Of a stretch of 42,731 bases of DNA, positions 25,726 to 34,545 are shown one piece after another. The stretch comes from an uncultured Prevotellaceae bacterium (lineage in GTDB: Bacteria; Bacteroidota; Bacteroidia; Bacteroidales; Bacteroidaceae). The translations under genes were made by a program, and so were the position numbers. The stretch is taken from the NCBI GenBank assembly GCA_900318885.1, contig ONMN01000048.1, positions 1-42,731 on the forward strand. Reading direction: 5' to 3'. The first letter of the stretch is position 1; the number at the start of each line of letters is the position of its first letter. Below the pieces are notes generated by a model. That model was not told the DNA's origin, ran no database searches, and saw only the letters and a list, made by a program, of their open reading frames with translations.

Positions 25726-27026
25726 TGAGGATACGATTACTGATATTGATGCTGATGATGACAGTGACGATGGTTGCTGCCAACAAGAAATTTACGCTGG
25801 TGATTGATGCCGGACACGGAGGCAACGATGCCGGCGCCATAGGAAAAATTACGAAAGAGAAACACATCAACCTAAACGTCGCACTGGCCTTCGGTCGGCT
25901 GGTGGAACGCAACTGCAGCGACGTAAAGGTTATCTATACGCGCAAGACGGATGTTTTCATTCCCTTACACACGCGCGCGGACATTGCTAATAAAAATAAG
26001 GCCGATCTCTTTATCTCCATCCATACGAACGCATTGCCCAAGGGACATATTTCGCGAGGCATCGAGACCTACACGCTGGGTATGCACCGTGCGGCAGACA
26101 ATCTGGAGGTGGCTAAGCGTGAGAACGAGGTCATTCTCTACGAGAAGGACTACAAGCAGCGCTATCAGGGCTTCGACCCAAACTCGTCGGAGAGCTACAT
26201 CATGTTTGAATTCATCCAGGACCACAACATGGCGCAGAGTGTCGATCTGGCGAAATTCGTGCAGAAGCGCATCTGTGCGTCAGCAGGCCGTCAGAACAAA
26301 GGCGTAAAGCAGGCTGGATTCCTCGTGTTGCGCGAGACGTCGATGCCGAGCTGCCTTATAGAACTTGGATTTATCTCTACTCCCGACGAGGAGCAATTCC
26401 TGCACTCTTCGGATGGTGTGAACCGTCTGGCACAAGGCATCTATCAGGCTTTTCTGGACTATAAGAAAAAGAATTACGGAGGTATTACGGTACCGCTGAA
26501 GGCCGAGCCGAAGCAGGAAGTCGAGATCCCGACTGTCGTACCAAAGAAGGAAGAACCGAAAAAGCCGGAGCCAAAGAAAGAAGAGCCGAAGAAGCAGGAA
26601 CCAACAATCGTCGTGCCTGTGGAACAGCCTGTTGCCGACGCCAAAGTCGACGAACAGCCTGCCGAGACTCCTGACACTGTTGCTGCAACACCTTCGAAGC
26701 CCGTTGCAACACCGTCTGCGCCTGCGACACCCGCTTCACCTGCTACGTCGTCAGCCCTAGTCTTCAAGGTTCAGATTTTGGTCTCAAGTACGAAGCTGAA
26801 GGCTAACGACCCCCGTCTGAAAGGGCAGTCTGACGACTGTTACCAGGAAGGCGGAATGTATAAATATACGGTTGGTGCATCCGAAAACTACAACGAGATT
26901 TACCAGCTTCGCAAAACATTGGCCGCGACGTTCCCACAGTGTTTCATCATCGCTTTCAAGGATGGTGTAAAGACGGATGTCCAGAAGGCCATACAGGAAT
27001 ATAGAAATAGAAACAAAAAGAAATAA
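25725..27026 (+). CDS. N-acetylmuramoyl-L-alanine amidase with SPOR-like domain
   Basis: The 433-residue protein cleaves the amide bond between MurNAc and L-Ala in peptidoglycan in the periplasm, as in cell separation. A short signal peptide (MRIRLLILMLMMTVTMVAANK) precedes an Amidase_3 domain with zinc ligands His31 (DAGHGG), Glu45 (KEKHINL) and His100 (SIHTN), and the catalytic Glu in SCLIELGF. A linker of Pro, Lys and Glu repeats (about residues 255-345, PEPKKEEPKKQEP-like) leads to a C-terminal SPOR-like domain (FKVQILVSSTKLK to the end). ATG 25725 overlaps the folB stop. MlaD follows after 6 bases, a common Bacteroidetes neighbour pair. Confidence 0.93.
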   Translation: MRIRLLILMLMMTVTMVAANKKFTLVIDAGHGGNDAGAIGKITKEKHINLNVALAFGRLVERNCSDVKVIYTRKTDVFIPLHTRADIANKNKADLFISIHTNALPKGHISRGIETYTLGMHRAADNLEVAKRENEVILYEKDYKQRYQGFDPNSSESYIMFEFIQDHNMAQSVDLAKFVQKRICASAGRQNKGVKQAGFLVLRETSMPSCLIELGFISTPDEEQFLHSSDGVNRLAQGIYQAFLDYKKKNYGGITVPLKAEPKQEVEIPTVVPKKEEPKKPEPKKEEPKKQEPTIVVPVEQPVADAKVDEQPAETPDTVAATPSKPVATPSAPATPASPATSSALVFKVQILVSSTKLKANDPRLKGQSDDCYQEGGMYKYTVGASENYNEIYQLRKTLAATFPQCFIIAFKDGVKTDVQKAIQEYRNRNKKK

Positions 27027-27032
27027 CGCGTT

Positions 27033-27935
27033 ATGAAGTTCTTTACTAAAGAGGTGAAAATAGCTTTGGTGGCCATCTTGGGCATCGTGGTGTTGTACTA
27101 CGGACTGACATTCCTGAAGGGGCTCACCGTGTTTGCCAACGACGACTCCTATTACGTAACGTTTACGGATGTCAGTGGCGTCTCAGCTTCCACACCAGTC
27201 TATGCCAATGGCTATAGGGTGGGCGTCATCAAGGACATTGAGTATAACTACGATCCTCAGGGTAAGATTGTGGCCGTGATGGGACTCGACAAGGAAATGC
27301 GACTGCCACAGGGCTCGCATGCCGAGATTTCCAGCGACCTGCTGGGCAACATCAAAATCAATCTCATACTGGGCGAAGACCCCATCCACATGGTTGCCAA
27401 GGGCGATACCATCAGCGGTAGTGCCGAACAGGGCATTATGGGCAAACTGGGTGGAATGGTGCCCGCCATTGAGGCCATGATGCCGAAACTCGACAGCATT
27501 ATGACCAGTCTGAACATCCTGCTAGCCGACCCCGCCTTGCGTCAGACGCTGCATAATGTCGAGGGTATGACCGACAATCTAAATGCCACCAGCCGCGAGT
27601 TGCGCACGCTGTCGGCATCGCTCAACCGCGAGATGCCTACCATGATGCAGAAAGCAAACGGGGTGCTTGACAATACCCAGCAGTTGACGGGTAACCTGGC
27701 AGCCATTGATGTGGCATCGATGATGGCCGGCGTCAACCAGACACTGGCAAACGTCAACGAGATGACGCGTAAGTTGAACAGCAATGAAGGTACGCTTGGC
27801 CTGCTCATGCGCGATCCTACGCTTTATAACAATATGGCGGCAACGATGGCTTCAGCCGACTCGCTGATGATTGACCTGAAAGCCCATCCGAAACGCTACG
27901 TCCACTTCTCGATTTTCGGAAAGAAAGATAAATAA
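27033..27935 (+). CDS. MCE/MlaD-family lipid-transport protein
   Basis: The 300-residue protein has one N-terminal membrane helix (VALVAILGIVVLYYGLTFL). An MCE domain follows, with FTDVSGVSASTPVYANGYRVGVIKDIEY and EISSDLLGNIKINLILG. A long helical C-terminal part carries MTDNLNATSRELRTLSASLN-type coiled segments. Such proteins form hexameric rings or tunnels that carry phospholipids across the periplasm with an ABC transporter (MlaE, MlaF), whose genes are not in this window. It lies 6 bases after the amidase gene and ends its run. Confidence 0.88.
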   Translation: MKFFTKEVKIALVAILGIVVLYYGLTFLKGLTVFANDDSYYVTFTDVSGVSASTPVYANGYRVGVIKDIEYNYDPQGKIVAVMGLDKEMRLPQGSHAEISSDLLGNIKINLILGEDPIHMVAKGDTISGSAEQGIMGKLGGMVPAIEAMMPKLDSIMTSLNILLADPALRQTLHNVEGMTDNLNATSRELRTLSASLNREMPTMMQKANGVLDNTQQLTGNLAAIDVASMMAGVNQTLANVNEMTRKLNSNEGTLGLLMRDPTLYNNMAATMASADSLMIDLKAHPKRYVHFSIFGKKDK

Positions 27936-28307
27936 AAATTCTTCTCAATTTTTAATTTGTCTAAATAGTGACGTCGTATAAATACTTTCCATACGGAATG
28001 GTGCAAGTGCTTGATATAGCCCACTTTCGGATAGCTAAAATTGTTTTTGTTGCATAGGGTACTTTTTGTGTGCATGAATCGCGCAACCAATTGAATTACA
28101 AGTGCTTGGGATTTTGCAAGAGGGGGTGTGAATATAATAATATTGTAAAAACGTCATAAAGTACGATAAACAAGCGAGTTACACGACTTTTCCCTTTTTT
28201 TGATTAAAAATACGGATTTGCATAATTCAAAAAAAATACCGACCTTTGCAATCGAAATCATTATTAACCGCATTAAAGGAATTTATTAAAAGAACAACGA
28301 TCGCCGT
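27936..28307. other. gene-free stretch upstream of dnaA
   Basis: No gene, tRNA or terminator hairpin is evident. Two copies of the decamer CAAGTGCTTG lie at 28004-28013 and 28099-28108. No cluster of TTATCCACA-type DnaA boxes is visible, so there is no sign of an origin. A promoter lies at its end. Confidence 0.6.
28217..28248 (+). promoter_or_regulatory. promoter of dnaA
   Basis: TTTG (28217-28220), a 20-base spacer and GACCTTTG (28241-28248), one base off the TAnnTTTG start, precede the ATG at 28308 by about 60 bases. Confidence 0.5.
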
Positions 28308-29667
28308 ATGGAAATGAATCCAAAGGCGCTTTGGGACAACTGCCTTCAGCTCATCAAGGACAACGTCACGGAGCAGCAATTCAGAACATGGTTCGCGCCA
28401 ATCGTCTTCGAACAATACGACGAAGACAGCCGGACTCTCCTCGTGCAGGTACCGAGCAGGTATGTGTATGAGTATCTGGAGCAGCACTACGTCAACCTGT
28501 TGAGTAAGGTGTTGTGTCGTTGTTTTGGCAATAGCGTACAGCTCAACTATCGTATCGTGGTCGACCAGCAGCATAAGCTGACTGTTGATGAAGAGGGTAG
28601 TGAGCCCGTTGCTATTGATACCCCCGTGGCTCGTCAGGGCATCAATAAGTCGCCAACCCTTCTTGATGCCGCCACGCCTCAGGATCTCGACCCGCAGCTT
28701 GATCTCCACAAGACGTTCCAGAGTTTCATCGAGGGCGACTCCAACAAACTGCCGCGCACTGTCGGCATGACCATTGCAGAGCATCCGGGCAAGTCTACCT
28801 TCAATCCCTTCTTTGTCTATGGACCATCGGGTTGTGGCAAGACGCACCGTACTATATGTTTCTGCCCGTCTGTTCCAAGTGCAGTTTACCGATGCTACCC
28901 GCCAGAATACTGTCAACGACTTCATCCGTTTCTACCAGAGCATCGATGTGCTTATTGTCGACGACATTCAGGAGTGGGCTACTGCTACGAAGACCCTCGA
29001 CACGTTCTTCCACATCTTCGACCACCTGTTCCGTCTGGGCAAGCAGATTATCCTTGCCTCCGACCGTCCTCCCGTCGACTTGCAGGGTGTGAAGGACCGT
29101 CTGCTCACGCGTTTTGCCTGCGGACTCATTGCCGAGCTCGAACAGCCCAACGTACAGTTGTGTAAGGACATCCTCAATGCCAAGTGCCGTCGCGACGGAC
29201 TGAAGATAGCCGATGACGTTATAGAGTATATCGCCGAGACTGCCAACGGCTCTGTGCGCGACCTCGAGGGAATCATCAATTCCCTGTTGGCCTATTCCGT
29301 CGTCTACAACACCAATGTTGACCTCCGTCTGGCCCAGCGCGTTATCCAGCGTGCCGTCAAGGTTGACAACAAACCGCTCACCGTTGACGACATTCTTGAG
29401 AAGGTCTGCGGCCACTATGGTGTCGAACAGAAGAGCATCTTCAGCCGTTCACGCAAGCGCGACTATGTTATTGTCCGTCAGGTGTCCATGTATCTTGCAC
29501 AGAAATACACCAAGATGCCTGCTGGCCGCATCGGACAACTCATTGGAGGTCGCGATCACAGCACTGTCATTCACAGCTGCTCCACCATCGAACAGCGTCT
29601 GAAGGTCGACAAGGCTTTCAAGGATGAACTTGCCAGCATCGAGAACTCATTCCGTCTCAAAAAGTAG
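28308..29667 (+). pseudogene. dnaA: chromosomal replication initiator DnaA, disrupted by a deletion
   Basis: The gene encodes DnaA, which binds and opens the replication origin. Domain I is clear (ALWDNCLQLIKDNVTEQQFRTWF), and the AAA+ domain begins normally with the Walker A PFFVYGPSGCGKTH. At 28843-28848 the reading frame shifts by one. The first frame becomes nonsense after GKTH, and the rest of DnaA continues in another frame with RTVLYVSARLFQVQF, Walker B VLIVDDIQE, sensor 2 region and the DNA-binding domain GGRDHSTVIHSC. Compared with the family layout about 16 residues after the Walker A His are missing, so about 50 bases have been lost, not just one. The CGCACC at the junction matches a short direct repeat expected at both ends. 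DnaA is normally essential, so this may be an assembly or sequencing artefact. Both halves are otherwise intact. Confidence 0.9.
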
Positions 29668-29694
29668 CATTTTTGCGAAAAACTTATCCAAATG

Positions 29695-29726
29695 TTTGGT
29701 AGTTTCACAGAAAAACCGTACTTTTG
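29695..29726 (+). promoter_or_regulatory. promoter of the secreted protein at 29800
   Basis: TTTG (29695-29698), a 20-base spacer and TACTTTTG (29719-29726) match the consensus; the leader is about 70 bases. Confidence 0.7.
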
Positions 29727-29799
29727 CAACGAAGTACGGACATCTGTCGTGCAATAGGAAACAAATAAATTACTAATTAATAACAAAAACAAATTGATT

Positions 29800-30867
29800 A
29801 TGAAGAAAATTTTTACGCTTGTTAGCATGGCTTTCGTTGCCATGAGTGTTAATGCCCAGACTGAGGAGTCTTACGTTGCTGTTGATGCCGACGGCAACAT
29901 GAGTGCTGAGTATGCCTCCGTTATCGACGAGAACAATGTGGCAACCAATGTTGAGAATGGTAACTCTATTGTCAAGTTCAGTACAGCCAATGTTGAGGTT
30001 GAGGCTGTGGGTTCTGCTGAGCCTGCTGATAAGGTCGATCCCGAAGATCCTACCGTAAACATGGGACAGGACATTACTGTCGGTGCGCTCATTGACAAAG
30101 CCTTGCACCTTTACGAGTTGGTATCTATCAATTCTACCAAACCCATCAAGTGGGAAAAGAAGAACCAGGGCGACATCAATTTCTCGTATATTGCCGGAAC
30201 GGGTGTTCCTGCTGTTTCGATGGTTGCCGAGGAGGTTTACACCGATGGTGAGGCTACAGGCAAATATCGCGTTGTCTATACGACTTTCGACCCTGAAAAG
30301 GGCGGTGAGCCCAAGAGCGGTCTTTACTACAAGTTTACCACCAAGGTTGATGGCGCGCTGAAGGTAGGTATTTGGGCAAATAAGGGCAACCGTCTGACCC
30401 TCTTGGTAGATAGCGAAACCAAGGCATGCAGCCAGTATCTTGTAGAGGGCTACATCAATGGCCAAACTTGGAAGGAAGAAGACGTTGAAGCAGGTTTGTG
30501 TACTGCTGATCAGGTTGGTCAGAAGAAGTGGCTGTCGAATGACGCAATTCGTGCCTTAGGCAGCGAAGACAAGCCTTGGGTTATCGGCGCTGGCAATCAG
30601 CCTTTCTGGGGTAATGTCGTCATTGATGCCAAGGCTGGTAAGACCTACTGGTTGTTCCAGAGCAATTCTCAGATTGGTTTCCAGAAGTACACCTTCTATC
30701 CTGGCAAGAGCAAGGAGGAGGTTATTGATACTGTCACGGGTGTTGAGTCCATCAAGACCTTTACCGAGAAGGCTAACGGTGCTTGCTACAATCTCGCTGG
30801 TCAGAAGGTCGACAGCGCCTATAAGGGTGTTGTCATCCAGAATGGCAAGAAGATTGTAATTAAGTGA
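29800..30867 (+). CDS. secreted protein with shared Prevotella-type C-terminal tail
   Basis: The 355-residue product has a signal peptide (MKKIFTLVSMAFVAMSVNAQ, cleavage NAQ). ATG 29800 is chosen because the frame upstream has no better start and lies after a promoter. The middle part (residues about 75-290) is rich in Trp, Tyr and Gly and resembles a beta-sandwich carbohydrate-binding fold, but I recognise no named family. The end has YNLAGQKVDSAYKGVVIQNG, the same tail as the M6 protease. It stands between its own promoter and a terminator, so it is transcribed alone. Its place just before the pectinase gene is suggestive only. Confidence 0.75.
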   Translation: MKKIFTLVSMAFVAMSVNAQTEESYVAVDADGNMSAEYASVIDENNVATNVENGNSIVKFSTANVEVEAVGSAEPADKVDPEDPTVNMGQDITVGALIDKALHLYELVSINSTKPIKWEKKNQGDINFSYIAGTGVPAVSMVAEEVYTDGEATGKYRVVYTTFDPEKGGEPKSGLYYKFTTKVDGALKVGIWANKGNRLTLLVDSETKACSQYLVEGYINGQTWKEEDVEAGLCTADQVGQKKWLSNDAIRALGSEDKPWVIGAGNQPFWGNVVIDAKAGKTYWLFQSNSQIGFQKYTFYPGKSKEEVIDTVTGVESIKTFTEKANGACYNLAGQKVDSAYKGVVIQNGKKIVIK

Positions 30868-30964
30868 GCGAGATGAAAGCGCGCTTTCATTTCCGAACGT
30901 GAACAAGCTCGACCGAAGGTCAAGATGATTCAGAAGTAATCATACTTTTTAGGTAATATAAAGT

Positions 30965-30998
30965 GGCGATTCCCATTGGAGTCGCCATTTATTTTACT
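30965..30998 (+). terminator. terminator after the secreted protein
   Basis: TGGCGATTCC (30965-30974) pairs with GGAGTCGCCA (30979-30988), one G-T wobble, over the loop CATT, then a T-rich run. Confidence 0.8.
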
Positions 30999-31094
30999 GC
31001 TCAAACGATACGTTGCCCTGCGTTAAATACACTCATTGGTTACGTGCACGCGCGTCGTACGTCTTTATAAAAAAGACAAAACAAATTGCTAAAA

Positions 31095-34000
31095 ATGAAT
31101 ATGAAGAAGCAAATCATGATGTTGATGGCTGTATTGCTGGTATCAGCAACAGCAATTGCTGTAACCTCGCTGCCAGGACTGAACTCTAACACCTTTCATC
31201 TTTCAGTCTCTATTGACCCTGAAAATGCTGGTTCTGTAGACCGTCCTGAACGTGATATTGTTGCTGGCGGTAAGGCAACATTTACGGCAACAGCCAATCC
31301 GGGCTTTGGCTTTAATGGCTGGTATGTTAATGGCGAGTTGGTCTCAACTGCAAATCCTTATCAGTTTACAAACATTCAAAGCGATATGAATATCGTTGCG
31401 AAGTTCAATTCACTTGCAGCTAGTGTCCTAACATGTAGTGTAAAGCCTGGCTGTGAAGGTATGGGAACGGTCACAGTAAGTCCAGAGGGAACGGTCAGTG
31501 GTAATTCTCATACGCTTACTACTGGTACTTCGGTAACCCTGAAGGCCACGCCTGCTACAGGTCATGAGTTTGTGCGTTGGGAAGATGGAACAGGAACGAC
31601 CGTATCTACCAATAGCAGTTATACCTTTACTATAATGAATGATATGACATTGTACGCTGTGTTCCAGAAGCTAGAGAACTACAACCCTGACCTCATCAGT
31701 TTCCCTGGCGCCGAGGGCTATGGTCGCTTTACCACTGGCGGACGCGCCATCGACAGCCGAGGCTCGAAGGTCTATTACGTCACCCGCCTGGACGATTCGA
31801 ATGAGGAAGGAACCTTCCGCTGGGCAGCAACCACAGGCGACGATACGCCTCGTACCATCCTTTTCAAGGTGGCTGGCACCATTTACCTGACCTCGCGATT
31901 CTCAGTGAAACCAAATACCACCATCGCTGGTCAGACGGCTCCCGGTGGGGGTATCTGTCTGGCAGGCTATCAGCTGAAGCTACAATCGAACAGCATTGTA
32001 CGCCACATTCGTTTCCGTGCAGGCGACCTGCCCAACAAGAGTATGTCGATGCTCGACGTGGAGAATGTAAAGAATATCGTCCTTGACCATTGCACCTTCG
32101 CATGGTCTATGGAGGAGAATCTGACGATGTACGACTGCGACTATACCACCGTCCAGTGGTGTATTTTCTCGGAGGGGCTCTACGACTCCCGCAACTCAAA
32201 GGGTGCCCGTGCCTACGCAGCCCAGTGGGGTGGTGAGCATGGTACGATGCACCACTGTCTCATCTCCAACTGCAACAACCGTACACCGCGTTTCAATGGT
32301 GTGCGTGCCAGCACCAACGACCGTCATGTTGATAATGAGTTCGTCAATAACGTCATCTTCAACTGGGGCAAGCCCAATAGCCTCTATGGTGGTGAGAACG
32401 ATAAAAGCTGCAACGGATACAACCGTACCTATATGATTAACAACTACTTCCGTCCTGGTCCCACGACGAAGAACAATACCTCTGGCAGTCGCTACTTCGT
32501 AGGCGCCTCCAGCAGCAATGGCGTGGGTCAGTGGATGCTCAAGGGCAATAAGTTTGAAACGGGCAGCAAGTGGGCGCCCACCAGCAACATATGGAAAGAT
32601 GAGGTGCTGGAGAAGGTGAATGCCGACAACCTGTATGGCTTTGTCAGCAACAGTTCGGAGCGCGCTTTGAATCTGGAAGGTGTGGGTAACTCGCAGGCTA
32701 CCTATGATACCTATGTGCTGCAGGAGCCGGTAGAGTGGAGTGGACTGGTCTATGAATCTGCCGACGAGGCTTATGCCAAGGTGGTGACGCAGGCTGGAGC
32801 CTCGTTGCCTCGCTATGATGAGGTGGATGCTCGCATTCTGGCTGAGGCCGCTGGTACGATAGATCCGCAGTTTGCAGGACGTACGGAGACGGGTAGCCTC
32901 TCACGTGGCATGGGAATCATCAACTCGCCTACTGACATCACACTACAGTCGAACGATGAGTTTGTAGCACTCTACGAGGGTGATAATGCTGCTGACAACA
33001 AGGAAATCGACGTCACGTGCTTTCCTCGACTGCAAATGGAAAGCTACGACTGTGCTGTCGTCGATACAGATGGCGACGGACTGCCTGATGCCTATGAGAC
33101 TGAGGTGGGTCTGAATCCTAACGACGGTACAGACGGTCAGAAGCTTACTGCCAGTGGTTATTCCAATTTGGAGGTATTCCTTAATGGCGTGGCTGACGGA
33201 CAGATTGATGCTACCCAGTATACCAAGCACCAGCCTGAAGAGCAGCTGTCTTTCGACCGTATATGGAGAGTCTGCAAGGAACCTACACCTGAGAACAATG
33301 TCAATGTCGTGACCACCGTGCAGGAGGCTGTCAATCTGGCTCCAGAGGGTAGCATCATCATGATCTATCCTGGTGTCTACGACGAGCATGTGCAGATAGA
33401 TAAGCCCAACCTCCACCTGATGGGAGTGTCGAAGCAAAACACCATCATTACGGGCAGCCGTCTCTATAACGACAACGGCGGCTCCGTGGACAACAATGCC
33501 ACCGTCAACGTGACGGCCAGCGATGTGTCGTTCAGCAGTCTGACCATCCGCAACACCCGCAAGAACGAGGGGCAGGCGCTGGCACTCTATACCAAGGGCG
33601 ACCGCATTGTGCTGACTGACTGCAATCTGGAGGGCTGGCAGGATACTTACCGTACCGGTTCGCGTGGTCAGCGCCACCTGGTGCGTAACTGCAAGATTTC
33701 GGGAAAGACCGACTTCATCTATAATGACGGTGAGGTTTTCTTCGACAGCGACACGCTGCATGTGCTGGAGAGCGGCTATATTGTAGCACCGTCGCATATC
33801 GCCCCTTACTACGGCTATGTGTTCCGAAACTGCGTAGTTACCACGGCCAAGGCCGGAACGGCAACCTATCTGGGCCGTCCCTGGGGAGACACCCCCAAGG
33901 TCAGCTTCATCAATACTCGCCTGACCGACGGCATCAGCATCTATCCGCAGGGCTGGCACGACATGGGTGGCCTGCCCATCCAGATGGCCGAATACAATAC

Positions 34001-34541
34001 GACGGATGCCAGCGGACAGGCTGTGGATCTCAGCCAGCGCAAGACATTGTTCACGGCTGACGGCAAGACGGCCAGCAGCAAGGCCGTGCTCGGCAAGCTG
34101 GAAGCTGACTGCTACAAGCTCGACCATGTGTTGCAAGGCTCTGACGAGTGGGATGCCGACTGGCAGGGCTTTACGCTGCCCGCTCCCGTGCTGACCAGTT
34201 TTGGTGGGATTACCCATTGGCGTGATGACACGGGTTTTGCCCAGGGCTATGTGGTCACCACCGCAGAAGGAAAGGTATGGTTTACAATGGATCCTTCCTA
34301 TATCAATGCGATGGAGCCTATCACCGTCCGGGCTTTCAGCCGCTATGGCGTGCTGAGCGAGCCTGCCTATTTCGACCAGACCACGGGCATTCGTGCCACA
34401 ACGACGAATGCTGAGGTGGTCAGCCGTCAGTTCTATACTGCCGACGGGCGTCAGGTCAATCGTTTGCAACATGGTGTGACCATTGTCCGCGAAACGCTGT
34501 CCGACGGAACGACAAGAACGACGAAGATAACGGCTAAATAA
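31095..34541 (+). CDS. bifunctional pectate lyase (PL1) - pectin methylesterase (CE8)
   Basis: The 1148-residue secreted protein has a signal peptide (MKKQIMMLMAVLLVSATAIA) and two bacterial-repeat domains (about residues 35-105 and 115-195, ending LYAVF-like). A PL1-type pectate lyase follows (about 198-520; ISFPGAEGYGRFTTGGR, IAGQTAPGGGICLAG, LDHCTFAWSMEENLTMY). A calcium-binding-like linker follows (DTDGDGLPDAYETEVGLNP). The CE8 pectinesterase domain (about 735-980) keeps Gln827 (GQALALY), Asp850 (GWQDTY), Asp873 (GKTDFI) and Arg928 (LGRPW), in the order of the known active site. The C-terminus has a sorting-like tail (FYTADGRQVNR). The lyase cuts pectate by beta-elimination and the esterase removes methyl groups, so the two activities work together. 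Starts at 31095 or 31101 fit equally. Regulation is not visible. Confidence 0.9.
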   Translation: MNMKKQIMMLMAVLLVSATAIAVTSLPGLNSNTFHLSVSIDPENAGSVDRPERDIVAGGKATFTATANPGFGFNGWYVNGELVSTANPYQFTNIQSDMNIVAKFNSLAASVLTCSVKPGCEGMGTVTVSPEGTVSGNSHTLTTGTSVTLKATPATGHEFVRWEDGTGTTVSTNSSYTFTIMNDMTLYAVFQKLENYNPDLISFPGAEGYGRFTTGGRAIDSRGSKVYYVTRLDDSNEEGTFRWAATTGDDTPRTILFKVAGTIYLTSRFSVKPNTTIAGQTAPGGGICLAGYQLKLQSNSIVRHIRFRAGDLPNKSMSMLDVENVKNIVLDHCTFAWSMEENLTMYDCDYTTVQWCIFSEGLYDSRNSKGARAYAAQWGGEHGTMHHCLISNCNNRTPRFNGVRASTNDRHVDNEFVNNVIFNWGKPNSLYGGENDKSCNGYNRTYMINNYFRPGPTTKNNTSGSRYFVGASSSNGVGQWMLKGNKFETGSKWAPTSNIWKDEVLEKVNADNLYGFVSNSSERALNLEGVGNSQATYDTYVLQEPVEWSGLVYESADEAYAKVVTQAGASLPRYDEVDARILAEAAGTIDPQFAGRTETGSLSRGMGIINSPTDITLQSNDEFVALYEGDNAADNKEIDVTCFPRLQMESYDCAVVDTDGDGLPDAYETEVGLNPNDGTDGQKLTASGYSNLEVFLNGVADGQIDATQYTKHQPEEQLSFDRIWRVCKEPTPENNVNVVTTVQEAVNLAPEGSIIMIYPGVYDEHVQIDKPNLHLMGVSKQNTIITGSRLYNDNGGSVDNNATVNVTASDVSFSSLTIRNTRKNEGQALALYTKGDRIVLTDCNLEGWQDTYRTGSRGQRHLVRNCKISGKTDFIYNDGEVFFDSDTLHVLESGYIVAPSHIAPYYGYVFRNCVVTTAKAGTATYLGRPWGDTPKVSFINTRLTDGISIYPQGWHDMGGLPIQMAEYNTTDASGQAVDLSQRKTLFTADGKTASSKAVLGKLEADCYKLDHVLQGSDEWDADWQGFTLPAPVLTSFGGITHWRDDTGFAQGYVVTTAEGKVWFTMDPSYINAMEPITVRAFSRYGVLSEPAYFDQTTGIRATTTNAEVVSRQFYTADGRQVNRLQHGVTIVRETLSDGTTRTTKITAK

Positions 34542-34545
34542 GGAA

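Noticed and set aside
27936-28307. Replication origin beside dnaA
   Set aside because: No cluster of DnaA boxes is visible. One TTATCCAAA at about 29684 is a single near match.
28308-29667. Programmed frameshift in dnaA
   Set aside because: A frameshift alone would not restore the missing segment of about 16 residues after Walker A.
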